Shown here: positions 1-8,114 of the stretch, piece by piece
Layout: every line of letters begins with the position of its first letter
How positions within the stretch are numbered: the first letter of the stretch is position 1
From: Bog-159 sp963709155
GTDB taxonomy: Bacteria; Acidobacteriota; Terriglobia; Bryobacterales; Bryobacteraceae
DNA: 64,000 bases
Direction: 5' to 3'
Assembly: GCA_963709155.1 (NCBI GenBank)
Contig: CAVPVD010000006.1
Coordinates: forward strand, 248,001-312,000
Notes under the pieces: generated by a model
What the model saw: the letters and a program-made list of their open reading frames with translations, nothing else
The model's database searches: none
Told to the model about the DNA's origin: nothing
Translations under genes and position numbers: made by a program

Positions 1-883
1 GATTCTCCTGCAGCGCTTGCCGGAACTCGGGGCCCGTGATCACATCGAAGTCACGTTGCCTCCAGGCGCTCCCGTAAGCCGGATGTCCCGCGGTGACCGC
101 CTGCATCTCGGCGTTGTCATAAGCCAGGTGTACGATCAGTTCGGTGAGGCCCGGTTTCAGCCCACGAACGATCCCCAGATAATACCGCACCCAGTTTTCA
201 GGCTTCACCGCCTCACTCGCGATCGCGATCGAATCCGGAAGTATATCGGTATCCTTCAACAATGCCAGCAGGGACGCGGGTGCGCCTTGTGGTCGCGCCG
301 CCAGAAAAGGCAGCCGGTATTCGCGCGCGACTTTCACATAGACGGGAAAGTACGCGGGAATGAATAGCGTGCCCATGTGGCTATCCAGGTGCGTCGGATG
401 AATGCCGGCCTTCAGCGCCCGCTCGATCTGCGCGCGAATTTCCGTCTCTACTTCCGCCGCCGTGGCATGCTTCGCTACAAATGGAACATCCGGCCAGAAA
501 TTCCCATCCGGACCGAGCAGGCCGGACACTTCGTTGCGCGATCCGGCCGGCCCCCAGCGATAGCTCCGCCATTCGCTGGTCAACGTCAGGTGCAGGCCCA
601 GATCCGCGGAAGGATGCGCCTTCGCATACTCAGCCACTTCCGTCAGCCAGGGGCACGGCACCATCACGCTGGCGGCGCTGGCGGCATGTTGATCGAGGGC
701 CGTAAAACTGGCGCTGTCTTGGGCGTGGCTCACCGCCAGGTCGTCGGCGTGGATGATCAGCAGTTTGGCATCCGCTGGATATCCCAGCCGCTGCGCCACC
801 GTTTGAAGCTTTGTTTGAGCGATTGTTGGGGAAAGAGCCAGCGCAAAAAACAGCGCCACACCGAGAAGCCGTGATCGCAACAT
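1..883 (-). CDS. ChbG/HpnK (YdjC)-like deacetylase, exported, 3' end cut by window
   Basis: The frame stays open from an ATG at 883 to the left edge, giving 294 residues; the family is usually about 300, so little is missing. The N-terminus is a Sec signal peptide (MLRSRLLGVALFFALALSP then TIAQ). The mature start has LLIIHADDLAVSH, the HADD metal-binding motif of the ChbG/HpnK carbohydrate deacetylase family, and HPTHLDSHMG supplies the later histidines. Members remove N-acetyl groups from sugars, often chitooligosaccharides; the substrate here is unknown. GGAGG lies 7-8 bases before the start. It is last in a same-strand run with the two upstream exported proteins. Confidence 0.82.
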   Translation of the reverse strand, partial: MLRSRLLGVALFFALALSPTIAQTKLQTVAQRLGYPADAKLLIIHADDLAVSHAQDSASFTALDQHAASAASVMVPCPWLTEVAEYAKAHPSADLGLHLTLTSEWRSYRWGPAGSRNEVSGLLGPDGNFWPDVPFVAKHATAAEVETEIRAQIERALKAGIHPTHLDSHMGTLFIPAYFPVYVKVAREYRLPFLAARPQGAPASLLALLKDTDILPDSIAIASEAVKPENWVRYYLGIVRGLKPGLTELIVHLAYDNAEMQAVTAGHPAYGSAWRQRDFDVITGPEFRQALQEN

Positions 884-905
884 GCATGCCTCCGAAGAGC
901 AGATC

Positions 906-1820
906 TTAGTTGGAATCGCGCCGCAGATCCACCACCGTGTATTGGCCCGCTTCTGAAATGGTGAACTCCGTCGCGCCGTTCTCGACTGCGTATTCCTCAA
1001 GCGTGGCGCCGGGATGCCCGAATGCACTGACCTTGCCGTGTTCATACGCGCCCAGCACCCGCACACGCAAACCCTTCACCGTGGCCGAGCCGTAGTTCAG
1101 CAAATCGACCCGCGCCTGCGCGGCATCGCCGGTCAGCCGGACCAGCACCAGGTTGCTGCCGTAAATCCGCAGCAGACGCTTTTCGTCGGTCAGTTCGCGG
1201 CGCATCCGCATCGTATATTCGTAAGGATCGGCGTCCGCTGCGATCTGCGTGATGTTCAGGTCGTACTTCGTATCGGCGGCCGGAATCACACGAAACAGCA
1301 GGTTGTGCCGGGCCATTAAATTCAACAGCTCCCCCATCGCGTCCGATCCGTCGTCGACCACCCCGATGTTGGCCCTCGGCGGGAGATTCGGCTGGCCGAT
1401 TTCGCCCAGAAACTTCAGCATGCCCGCGAACGGCGCAACGTCCTGCGGCACGGCGCGGATGCCGGCGTCTACGCCATAGGCGAAAGCTTCCGCGGCGGCC
1501 AGCGCGGCCCCACCCGCCGCCGCGTCATAGAAATAGGCGCGCGCGGGCGCCCGCTCGAACCGCCAGCCGTTCGCATCGAGCCACGGAACCCGTGTGGCGG
1601 AAGCCACATCCAGGTGATACTCGACCGCGGGCGTGACCGCCTGCACGGCATGCGCGCGATCGAATGCCGCCACCGTGAAGCCTTGTTTGCGCCACGGCTC
1701 CTCCTGGCCCGCCGGAACGTACAGCCGCTCGATCCCGGCTTTGTGCAGCGCGTCCGCGGTGGCGACGGGCTGGTCCCAAAACAACGTGGGCAGCAGGATA
1801 GCCAAAAATGCCAGCGGCAT
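906..1820 (-). CDS. Secreted protein of unknown function
   Basis: 304 residues. The ATG shares its A with the stop of the DUF362 gene (TGATG at 1822-1818), so translation is probably coupled. A longer frame reaching 2126 only shadows the upstream gene. A short hydrophobic leader (MPLAFLAILLPTLFW) suggests export. The middle alternates hydrophobic and charged stretches and the C-terminal third looks like a beta-rich module (LTGDAAQARVDLLNYGS), as in C-terminal domains of putative glycosidases. No catalytic motif was recognised. Its place between a DUF362 protein and a ChbG-like deacetylase suggests a periplasmic role; that is inference only. Confidence 0.6.
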   Translation of the reverse strand: MPLAFLAILLPTLFWDQPVATADALHKAGIERLYVPAGQEEPWRKQGFTVAAFDRAHAVQAVTPAVEYHLDVASATRVPWLDANGWRFERAPARAYFYDAAAGGAALAAAEAFAYGVDAGIRAVPQDVAPFAGMLKFLGEIGQPNLPPRANIGVVDDGSDAMGELLNLMARHNLLFRVIPAADTKYDLNITQIAADADPYEYTMRMRRELTDEKRLLRIYGSNLVLVRLTGDAAQARVDLLNYGSATVKGLRVRVLGAYEHGKVSAFGHPGATLEEYAVENGATEFTISEAGQYTVVDLRRDSN

Positions 1821-2950
1821 CAGACCTCGACGCTCTTCAGCTTGATCTTGTCGAGATCGTATACACCCAGCCCGAGACTCGCCGCATACTCGATGTGGCC
1901 CGGTTCGCGCACGAACTGGTTTACGTTCGGATTGACTTGATGCTGGTCGTCCGGGCCGAGGTATTTGGGAGAACGGTCCCAAACCGAGACGGCTTTCTCC
2001 GCCTTGCGTTTGTCGTCGATAATGTCGAGCAGCAGCCGGTCGAGAGCCACCGGGTCCGTGCCGAACAACATGCGCTTCGGATAGAAATGGAACCTGCGGC
2101 CGAACGAAAACGGCCCGCCGTGCCAAATGCCGCGCAGCCCGTCCATCACCTGCAGCACCGTCCGCGAGCGCAGCGGCTCAACCGCGGCCAGCGTGCCGAT
2201 GAAAGAGTACGTGTTGGTCAGCGAGCCGGAGTGCGAACGCGCCACGTTTGAGAAGTTGCCGTAAGCGATGTTCTTCAGACAACCGGTCACGCCGGAGGCG
2301 CCGTGGTCCTTCATATTCGGCACGTTGACGATTTTCGTGAATCGGTTGCCCACCATCCGGATCAGGTTGGAACGTGTGTCGTCCTCGTCGAAAAACGTGG
2401 TTTCGACATAAGTAGCCGGATCGTACGCCTCCGTCGAGCCGCGGCTGGTTTCCGCCGCCCAAATATGTACGCCCTTCGGCACGTAACGGTCGTAATGCAC
2501 CGACTCCAATTGGTCCTGGAAGCGCTCATAAATCCAGATGGCTTCGGGCGGCACTCCGGCCGCCATCACGTTTCGCACGATTTCGGCTACGATCGCCGGC
2601 GACGCCATGATCCCGGGCGCGCCGGAACAATTGACTTTGATGCCCACGATATCGGCCGGGGCGATAAAGCGCGCCCACGCGTCGCGGACATCCGCGTCGC
2701 CCGTTAATGCCCGCATGCCCTGTGCCATCATTTCGCGGACCACGGCCGCGTCCACCTTCTCGCTGGCTTCGTCGATGCACTTCGCGGCGTGTACGGAGGC
2801 CACCTGGCCGGCATACGGCCCAGGAATTCCGGGCTGCGCGGCGGCCTGATAATGCGACACCACGCGATATTTCGGAATCTTATGGTCCGCGGCGGCCATG
2901 GCGGCCGGGGCCGCGGCGGCTAACTGAAGAAAGGTGCGGCGATGCATCAC
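1820..2950 (-). CDS. DUF362-family protein with Tat signal
   Basis: 376 residues, start MMHRRTFLQLAAAAPAAMAA. The twin arginine followed by FLQ and an alanine-rich h-region is a Tat leader typical of the many exported acidobacterial proteins. The body carries DUF362-type segments: GIKVNCSGAPGI near residue 105 and NVPNMKDHGASGVTGCLKN near 210. No cysteine-rich ferredoxin domain is present, unlike some DUF362 proteins. The biochemical function of the family is not established. It heads the operon with the unknown protein and the ChbG-like deacetylase. Confidence 0.75.
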   Translation of the reverse strand: MMHRRTFLQLAAAAPAAMAAADHKIPKYRVVSHYQAAAQPGIPGPYAGQVASVHAAKCIDEASEKVDAAVVREMMAQGMRALTGDADVRDAWARFIAPADIVGIKVNCSGAPGIMASPAIVAEIVRNVMAAGVPPEAIWIYERFQDQLESVHYDRYVPKGVHIWAAETSRGSTEAYDPATYVETTFFDEDDTRSNLIRMVGNRFTKIVNVPNMKDHGASGVTGCLKNIAYGNFSNVARSHSGSLTNTYSFIGTLAAVEPLRSRTVLQVMDGLRGIWHGGPFSFGRRFHFYPKRMLFGTDPVALDRLLLDIIDDKRKAEKAVSVWDRSPKYLGPDDQHQVNPNVNQFVREPGHIEYAASLGLGVYDLDKIKLKSVEV

Positions 2951-2994
2951 TTCCGATCATAAACCCATGGCTATCGGGATGCGTGTTTTCGGAG

Positions 2995-3024
2995 TTGTAT
3001 TTCACCGCCCGCTTCGGGTATATT
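2995..3024 (+). promoter_or_regulatory. Candidate sigma-70 promoter for the aldolase gene
   Basis: TTGTAT at 2995-3000 and TATATT at 3019-3024 with an 18-base spacer, 40 bases before the ATG at 3064. No mapped start exists, so this is sequence match only. Confidence 0.45.
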
Positions 3025-3063
3025 GCCCTTGTCTCTTCAGAAATCCTCGGAGGAAATCTTTCC

Positions 3064-3906
3064 ATGTCGAACGCTCTTACAGGAGCCGAGTTTAAGAAGC
3101 AGTTGCGCGGGGGCGCCCCCAAGATGGGACTGTTCCTGAACGCCCACAGCCCTACCGTGGCGGAACAGTTGGCCCACAGCGGCTACGATTGGCTGCTGGT
3201 GGACACGCAGCACGGCCCTATGGATCGCGAGAAGCTATCCGCCATGCTCTGCGCCATCGCCAGCGGCGGCGCCAAGTCCATGGTGCGGGTGGCCGGATTC
3301 GACGACCGCGCCGGCATTCAGCAGGCACTCGATCTGGGCGCGGACGGTGTGCTCATCCCGTACATCAACACCGCCGCGGAGGCCCGCCAGGCCGTCAGTT
3401 GCGCGCGCTACCCGACGGTGGGCACGCGCTCCGTCTATTTCCCCCAGCGCAGCACCAATAAAGCCGGCCTGCTCGGCTACGTCGGCAACGCCAACGCCAA
3501 TATCATGGTGGCGCTCCAGGTGGAAACGGCCTCCTGCATTCAGAACATGGAGGAGATCGCCGCCGTGCCGGGAGTGGACATCCTGTTTCTCGGCCAGAAT
3601 GACCTGAGCATGTCGATGGGGCTTTATGAGAAATACGAATTCCCGCACATGTACACCTCGCCCGAACTGAACGCCGCGACCCAGACCCTGGTCAACCAGG
3701 CCCGCAAGAACAACGTCATTCTCGGGTTATTCCTTTTCGGCACCAGCCGGGTTGGCGAGTTTCTGGAGAAGGGCTTCACCTTCATCAGCATCGGCAACGA
3801 TCTGCACCACCTCCTGACGCAGGCCACCGCCTACGTGAAGGACATGGAAGCGGCTGCCGCGGAAAAAGGCAAACCCTGGGTGCGCCGTCCCACCGCCCTG
3901 ATGTAG
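3064..3906 (+). CDS. HpcH/HpaI-family class II pyruvate aldolase
   Basis: 280 residues. The start at 3064 is chosen because TCGGAGG precedes it and because the longer frame from 2707 crosses the upstream divergent gene. Family landmarks are VDTQHGPMD near residue 41 (catalytic His), MVRVAGFDD (substrate Arg), ALQVETASC with the metal-binding Glu, and ILFLGQNDLSMSMG with the metal-binding Asp. The family cleaves 4-hydroxy-2-oxo acids to pyruvate and an aldehyde in aromatic or sugar-acid catabolism; the exact substrate cannot be read from sequence. It is monocistronic and followed at once by the palindrome that hosts the group II introns. Confidence 0.85.
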   Translation: MSNALTGAEFKKQLRGGAPKMGLFLNAHSPTVAEQLAHSGYDWLLVDTQHGPMDREKLSAMLCAIASGGAKSMVRVAGFDDRAGIQQALDLGADGVLIPYINTAAEARQAVSCARYPTVGTRSVYFPQRSTNKAGLLGYVGNANANIMVALQVETASCIQNMEEIAAVPGVDILFLGQNDLSMSMGLYEKYEFPHMYTSPELNAATQTLVNQARKNNVILGLFLFGTSRVGEFLEKGFTFISIGNDLHHLLTQATAYVKDMEAAAAEKGKPWVRRPTALM

Positions 3907-3922
3907 TGCGTGGTTCGCGCCG

Positions 3923-3939
3923 TGTTTTATCGGCGTTCA
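3923..3939. repeat. Left arm, outer part, of a 36-bp palindrome split by the introns
   Basis: These 17 bases (tgttttatcggcgttca) join with 7772-7790 when the two introns are removed. Together they form 36 bases perfectly complementary to 7838-7873. It starts 16 bases after the aldolase stop, so the intact hairpin probably served as that gene's terminator. Confidence 0.85.
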
Positions 3940-3979
3940 GTCGCGGTAGGGACGCCCGTTGCCGGACGCCCCCCGCACG

Positions 3980-4013
3980 GATCCGTACGAGCGCACTCTA
4001 GCGCATACGGCTC
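3980..4013 (-). ncRNA. Group II intron domain V (catalytic hairpin), copy 1
   Basis: 34 bases that read GAGCCGTATGCG at the 5' side and CGTACGGATC at the 3' side on the minus strand. This is the classical domain V hairpin with the AGC catalytic triad in its first bases. It begins right after the reverse transcriptase stop codon, and domain VI follows down to 3940. Confidence 0.9.
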
Positions 4014-5684
4014 TTACCGCGGGTACTTAGCGTCAAAGCGAACCCCAGGGAGCGGATGCAGAATTCGCGGCGTAGGCAGAAAACGATCCACGATCGGACC
4101 GAAGCGCTCCCACGAATGGCGATCCCGTTGGCTGCGACGCCGTAGCCCCGCCAGCCACATACGAGCCACCTCCCGTTGGAACGTCCGTAGCGCTCCGAAA
4201 TTGCCCGGTACCGCGTGATAGTTGAAGTATCCTTGCACCACCGACCGCAGCCAATTCCCGTTCTCGACCACCCGCTTGTGCCAGCGCTTGCCGAGCTCCT
4301 GCTTGACTGCTTGCAGCTTGCTCCGCAACCGCTTCTTCGCGGTCTGCCGTCGAATCGTGAACCAGTTGCCCTTCGCGGTCTTCCCGCAACTATGCGTGAA
4401 GCCTAGAAAATCGAAGGTCTCAGGTTTGCCTTCTCCTCGCCGCTTCCGGGCTTTTTCCGCAAAACGCCCGAACTCGATCAGTCTCGTCTTCTCCGAGTGT
4501 AATTCCAGTCCGAACTTCTGCATCCGCTCCCGCAACTGCTCCAGGAAAGCTTCCGCTTCCTTCCGGTCCTCGAACCCCAGCACCGCGTCATCGGCGAAGC
4601 GGACGATTATCACTTCCCCTCGCGCCGTTTTCCGCCGCCACTGGTTCACCCAGAGATCGAATACATAATGCAGGTAGATGTTGGCCAGCAATGGCGAGAC
4701 TACTGCCCCTTGCGGTGTACCTACCGTCGTCTCCGACCATGCCCCTTCTTCCGACACGCCCGCCTTCAACCATTTCTGGATCAGGCGAATGATGCGCCGG
4801 TCCGCGATCCGGTGCTCGATAAACTTCACCAGCCATTCGTGCGAAACGTTATCGAAAAATCCACGAACGTCCAGATCCAGCACCCAGTTCACTCGCCTCC
4901 GCTTTAACCCTATCCAAAGCGCGTCCAATGCGTCATGCGGGTTGCGCCCTGGCCGGAATCCATAGGAAAATCCCAGAAAGTCCTCCTCATAGATCTGATT
5001 GAGAACCGTCACCACGGCCTGTTGAACAACCTTGTCCTCCAGCGCGGCGATCCCTAACGGCCGTTGCCGGCCATCGGCTTTGGGTATGTATGTTCTCCTC
5101 GACGGTTGGGCGCGGTACGCGCCCCGATGGACTCGGTCGTGGAGATCTTTAAGCCGACCTTCCACTCCCTCTCCATACTGCTCCCACGTCACTCCGTCCA
5201 CTCCCGGCGCGGCCTTCCTCTTCATCGAGTAATAGCTGTCCCGAAGTAAATCCGTCGTTACGTGATGCAACAGTGCGGTGAACTTCTGCTTCTTATCCCT
5301 GCGGGCTGCTTCCCGCACACCTCCGAGTCCCTGGGACACGTGTTCCCGTCCCTGCGTCCGGCACGTGTGAGCCTCTTCGATGTTCCCCTTGGTCGAACAG
5401 CTTCCCTCCACCCCCTCCGCCAGGGATTGCTCCCCATTGTTCGGGCGCTTCGTAGGTACTACCTGTTCGTCCGACTCCCCACCGGCGTTCATGCTGGTCG
5501 TATAGCTTGTCGCCTTCTCCAGCCGGTCCGGCGTGCTGCTGCCGGACACCGACGGGGTCTCCCGGTTCTCGCGCATGGAATTTCCAGGCATGCCTGGGGT
5601 CTCTGACTGCGCAGGGTTCATGGACGGCTCGCGTTTGTCGTCATCCATGATGTGGCCTTCCGCTTCGCCGAACGGCGTCGGCAC
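4014..5684 (-). CDS. ltrA: Group II intron reverse transcriptase/maturase, copy 1
   Basis: The open frame is 556 residues. RT blocks are clear: APGVDGVTWEQY near 160, YIPKADGRQRPLGI near 200, FLGFSYGFRPGRNPHDALDA near 235, TPQGAVVSPLLANIYL near 315, the catalytic VRFADDAVLGF near 350 (FADD rather than YADD), and a maturase/thumb region with GKPETFDFLGFTH. It ends RFDAKYPR without an HNH endonuclease, as in endonuclease-minus classes. The frame opens only 171 bases into the intron and its first 130 or so residues overlie ribozyme domains I-III, so translation may start further in. Residue Asp in YEEDFLGF is Gly in copy 2. Confidence 0.93.
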   Translation of the reverse strand: MPTPFGEAEGHIMDDDKREPSMNPAQSETPGMPGNSMRENRETPSVSGSSTPDRLEKATSYTTSMNAGGESDEQVVPTKRPNNGEQSLAEGVEGSCSTKGNIEEAHTCRTQGREHVSQGLGGVREAARRDKKQKFTALLHHVTTDLLRDSYYSMKRKAAPGVDGVTWEQYGEGVEGRLKDLHDRVHRGAYRAQPSRRTYIPKADGRQRPLGIAALEDKVVQQAVVTVLNQIYEEDFLGFSYGFRPGRNPHDALDALWIGLKRRRVNWVLDLDVRGFFDNVSHEWLVKFIEHRIADRRIIRLIQKWLKAGVSEEGAWSETTVGTPQGAVVSPLLANIYLHYVFDLWVNQWRRKTARGEVIIVRFADDAVLGFEDRKEAEAFLEQLRERMQKFGLELHSEKTRLIEFGRFAEKARKRRGEGKPETFDFLGFTHSCGKTAKGNWFTIRRQTAKKRLRSKLQAVKQELGKRWHKRVVENGNWLRSVVQGYFNYHAVPGNFGALRTFQREVARMWLAGLRRRSQRDRHSWERFGPIVDRFLPTPRILHPLPGVRFDAKYPR

Positions 5685-5895
5685 CCCGTACGCGATTGAT
5701 TTCGCAGCTCAATACCCTGCCTGCCTGTGCCCCTGTCAACGCTTCACGCGCCGCCTTACGGCGACCCGCGCATAACTCGGGGTCAGGATGGTTCGCTACT
5801 CCTTTCCTGTAAGACTCTTTCATTCTCTATTCCATGCCGGTTTATCCCGGCGCACGTCGCGGTAGGGACGCCCGTTGCCGGACGCCCCCCGCACG

Positions 5896-5929
5896 GATCC
5901 GTACGAGCGCACTCTAGCGCATACGGCTC
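5896..5929 (-). ncRNA. Group II intron domain V, copy 2
   Basis: Identical 34-base domain V hairpin to that at 3980-4013, directly after the stop of the second reverse transcriptase and followed by domain VI to 5856. Confidence 0.9.
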
Positions 5930-7600
5930 TTACCGCGGGTACTTAGCGTCAAAGCGAACCCCAGGGAGCGGATGCAGAATTCGCGGCGTAGGCAGAAAAC
6001 GATCCACGATCGGACCGAAGCGCTCCCACGAATGGCGATCCCGTTGGCTGCGACGCCGTAGCCCCGCCAGCCACATACGAGCCACCTCCCGTTGGAACGT
6101 CCGTAGCGCTCCGAAATTGCCCGGTACCGCGTGATAGTTGAAGTATCCTTGCACCACCGACCGCAGCCAATTCCCGTTCTCGACCACCCGCTTGTGCCAG
6201 CGCTTGCCGAGCTCCTGCTTGACTGCTTGCAGCTTGCTCCGCAACCGCTTCTTCGCGGTCTGCCGTCGAATCGTGAACCAGTTGCCCTTCGCGGTCTTCC
6301 CGCAACTATGCGTGAAGCCTAGAAAATCGAAGGTCTCAGGTTTGCCTTCTCCTCGCCGCTTCCGGGCTTTTTCCGCAAAACGCCCGAACTCGATCAGTCT
6401 CGTCTTCTCCGAGTGTAATTCCAGTCCGAACTTCTGCATCCGCTCCCGCAACTGCTCCAGGAAAGCTTCCGCTTCCTTCCGGTCCTCGAACCCCAGCACC
6501 GCGTCATCGGCGAAGCGGACGATTATCACTTCCCCTCGCGCCGTTTTCCGCCGCCACTGGTTCACCCAGAGATCGAATACATAATGCAGGTAGATGTTGG
6601 CCAGCAATGGCGAGACTACTGCCCCTTGCGGTGTACCTACCGTCGTCTCCGACCATGCCCCTTCTTCCGACACGCCCGCCTTCAACCATTTCTGGATCAG
6701 GCGAATGATGCGCCGGTCCGCGATCCGGTGCTCGATAAACTTCACCAGCCATTCGTGCGAAACGTTATCGAAAAATCCACGAACGTCCAGATCCAGCACC
6801 CAGTTCACTCGCCTCCGCTTTAACCCTATCCAAAGCGCGTCCAATGCGTCATGCGGGTTGCGCCCTGGCCGGAATCCATAGGAAAATCCCAGAAAGCCCT
6901 CCTCATAGATCTGATTGAGAACCGTCACCACGGCCTGTTGAACAACCTTGTCCTCCAGCGCGGCGATCCCTAACGGCCGTTGCCGGCCATCGGCTTTGGG
7001 TATGTATGTTCTCCTCGACGGTTGGGCGCGGTACGCGCCCCGATGGACTCGGTCGTGGAGATCTTTAAGCCGACCTTCCACTCCCTCTCCATACTGCTCC
7101 CACGTCACTCCGTCCACTCCCGGCGCGGCCTTCCTCTTCATCGAGTAATAGCTGTCCCGAAGTAAATCCGTCGTTACGTGATGCAACAGTGCGGTGAACT
7201 TCTGCTTCTTATCCCTGCGGGCTGCTTCCCGCACACCTCCGAGTCCCTGGGACACGTGTTCCCGTCCCTGCGTCCGGCACGTGTGAGCCTCTTCGATGTT
7301 CCCCTTGGTCGAACAGCTTCCCTCCACCCCCTCCGCCAGGGATTGCTCCCCATTGTTCGGGCGCTTCGTAGGTACTACCTGTTCGTCCGACTCCCCACCG
7401 GCGTTCATGCTGGTCGTATAGCTTGTCGCCTTCTCCAGCCGGTCCGGCGTGCTGCTGCCGGACACCGACGGGGTCTCCCGGTTCTCGCGCATGGAATTTC
7501 CAGGCATGCCTGGGGTCTCTGACTGCGCAGGGTTCATGGACGGCTCGCGTTTGTCGTCATCCATGATGTGGCCTTCCGCTTCGCCGAACGGCGTCGGCAC
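5930..7600 (-). CDS. ltrA: Group II intron reverse transcriptase/maturase, copy 2
   Basis: 556-residue frame equal to copy 1 except Gly for Asp in the YEEGFLGF segment between RT blocks 2 and 3. In the bacterial relatives I recall, the residue before FLGFSYGF is usually acidic (for example EVDFLGF), so the Gly version is probably the derived one; this is inference. FADD active site, TPQGAVVSPLL and the maturase region are intact. The same doubt about the start codon applies, because the first 130 or so residues overlap the ribozyme 5' domains. Confidence 0.93.
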   Translation of the reverse strand: MPTPFGEAEGHIMDDDKREPSMNPAQSETPGMPGNSMRENRETPSVSGSSTPDRLEKATSYTTSMNAGGESDEQVVPTKRPNNGEQSLAEGVEGSCSTKGNIEEAHTCRTQGREHVSQGLGGVREAARRDKKQKFTALLHHVTTDLLRDSYYSMKRKAAPGVDGVTWEQYGEGVEGRLKDLHDRVHRGAYRAQPSRRTYIPKADGRQRPLGIAALEDKVVQQAVVTVLNQIYEEGFLGFSYGFRPGRNPHDALDALWIGLKRRRVNWVLDLDVRGFFDNVSHEWLVKFIEHRIADRRIIRLIQKWLKAGVSEEGAWSETTVGTPQGAVVSPLLANIYLHYVFDLWVNQWRRKTARGEVIIVRFADDAVLGFEDRKEAEAFLEQLRERMQKFGLELHSEKTRLIEFGRFAEKARKRRGEGKPETFDFLGFTHSCGKTAKGNWFTIRRQTAKKRLRSKLQAVKQELGKRWHKRVVENGNWLRSVVQGYFNYHAVPGNFGALRTFQREVARMWLAGLRRRSQRDRHSWERFGPIVDRFLPTPRILHPLPGVRFDAKYPR

Positions 7601-7771
7601 CCCGTACGCGATTGATTTCGCAGCTCAATACCCTGCCTGCCTGTGCCCCTGTCAACGCTTCACGCGCCGCCTTACGGCGACCCGCGCATAACTCGGGGTC
7701 AGGATGGTTCGCTACTCCTTTCCTGTAAGACTCTTTCATTCTCTATTCCATGCCGGTTTATCCCGGCGCAC

Positions 7772-7873
7772 TCGGCGTTTATCGGCGGCCAACATCGGGT
7801 TTTGACTTTAGGCCTGGAGCGAAGGAAAAGCAAATATGGCCGCCGATAAACGCCGATGAACGCCGATAAAACA
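7772..7873. repeat. Palindromic repeat: inner left arm, 47-base loop and intact right arm
   Basis: 7772-7790 completes the left arm and 7838-7873 is the uninterrupted right arm, separated by a 47-base loop. The arms are built of the short unit CGCCGATAAA/CGCCGATGAA repeated three times. The right arm holds exactly the empty target sequence into which the introns inserted in the other arm. Located between convergent genes, the hairpin could end transcription in both directions. Confidence 0.85.
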
Positions 7874-7911
7874 AGCACCGGATCAGCCGCGCAACTTCGC
7901 GCCAGTACACT

Positions 7912-8106
7912 TTATGGGGCTGGCGCCTCCGGAACGGCCGTGTAACCCTCGCATGAAATCACCGGCAGCCGCGGATACTTCGGAAACCGCGCATCCGTGG
8001 CCGAAAGCGTGCAAAGATAGAAAACCGAGCCCCGGTCCGAGCGGACGATCTGCGCATGCGCGCAATCGGCGCACAGACCTACGGATTGGCTCACATCCGC
8101 CGCCAT
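7912..8106 (-). CDS. Small cysteine-containing conserved protein
   Basis: 64 residues, ATG at 8106 just 9 bases after the receptor stop, with AGAGAA upstream. It has VGLCADCAHAQIV, a CxxC pair, then RGSVFYLCTLS and RFPKYPRLPVISCEGY, giving four cysteines spaced like a small zinc or iron site. I recognise the pattern (C-x2-C, R-G-S-x-F, FPKYP, C-x-GY) from short uncharacterised proteins in soil bacteria, but no function is known. Close coupling to the TonB-type receptor suggests co-transcription. Confidence 0.7.
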   Translation of the reverse strand: MAADVSQSVGLCADCAHAQIVRSDRGSVFYLCTLSATDARFPKYPRLPVISCEGYTAVPEAPAP

Positions 8107-8114
8107 TCGTTCTC

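Larger units (their letters stand above)
3940..5855 (-). mobile_element. Group II intron, copy 1 (1916 bp)
   Basis: Read on the minus strand it begins GTGCGCC, matching the group II 5' consensus GUGYG. It ends CTACCGCGAC after a 34-base domain V and a domain VI. It encodes a reverse transcriptase/maturase with no C-terminal endonuclease. Boundaries were set by comparison with copy 2 at an offset of 1916 and by the palindrome restored when both are removed. It abuts copy 2 with no exon base between. The only difference I noticed is T at 4981 versus C at 6897. Confidence 0.9.
5856..7771 (-). mobile_element. Group II intron, copy 2 (1916 bp), abutting copy 1
   Basis: Same length and ends as copy 1: GTGCGCC at 7771 and CCGCGAC at 5856 on the minus strand. 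It is upstream of copy 1 in transcription, so its 3' end touches the 5' end of copy 1. The flank at 7772 is the target palindrome. The arrangement is a head-to-tail dimer sharing one pair of exons. Confidence 0.9.

Noticed and set aside
377..874. 165-codon plus-strand frame at the left edge
   Set aside because: Shadow of the ChbG-like gene, which is open through the edge and has HADD and a signal peptide.
3931..5860. Reading the two RT copies as an assembly collapse or chimera
   Set aside because: Not excluded by sequence alone, but the clean ends at GTGCG and CCGCGAC, the one-base difference and the single restored target fit a real dimer better; left as a check.
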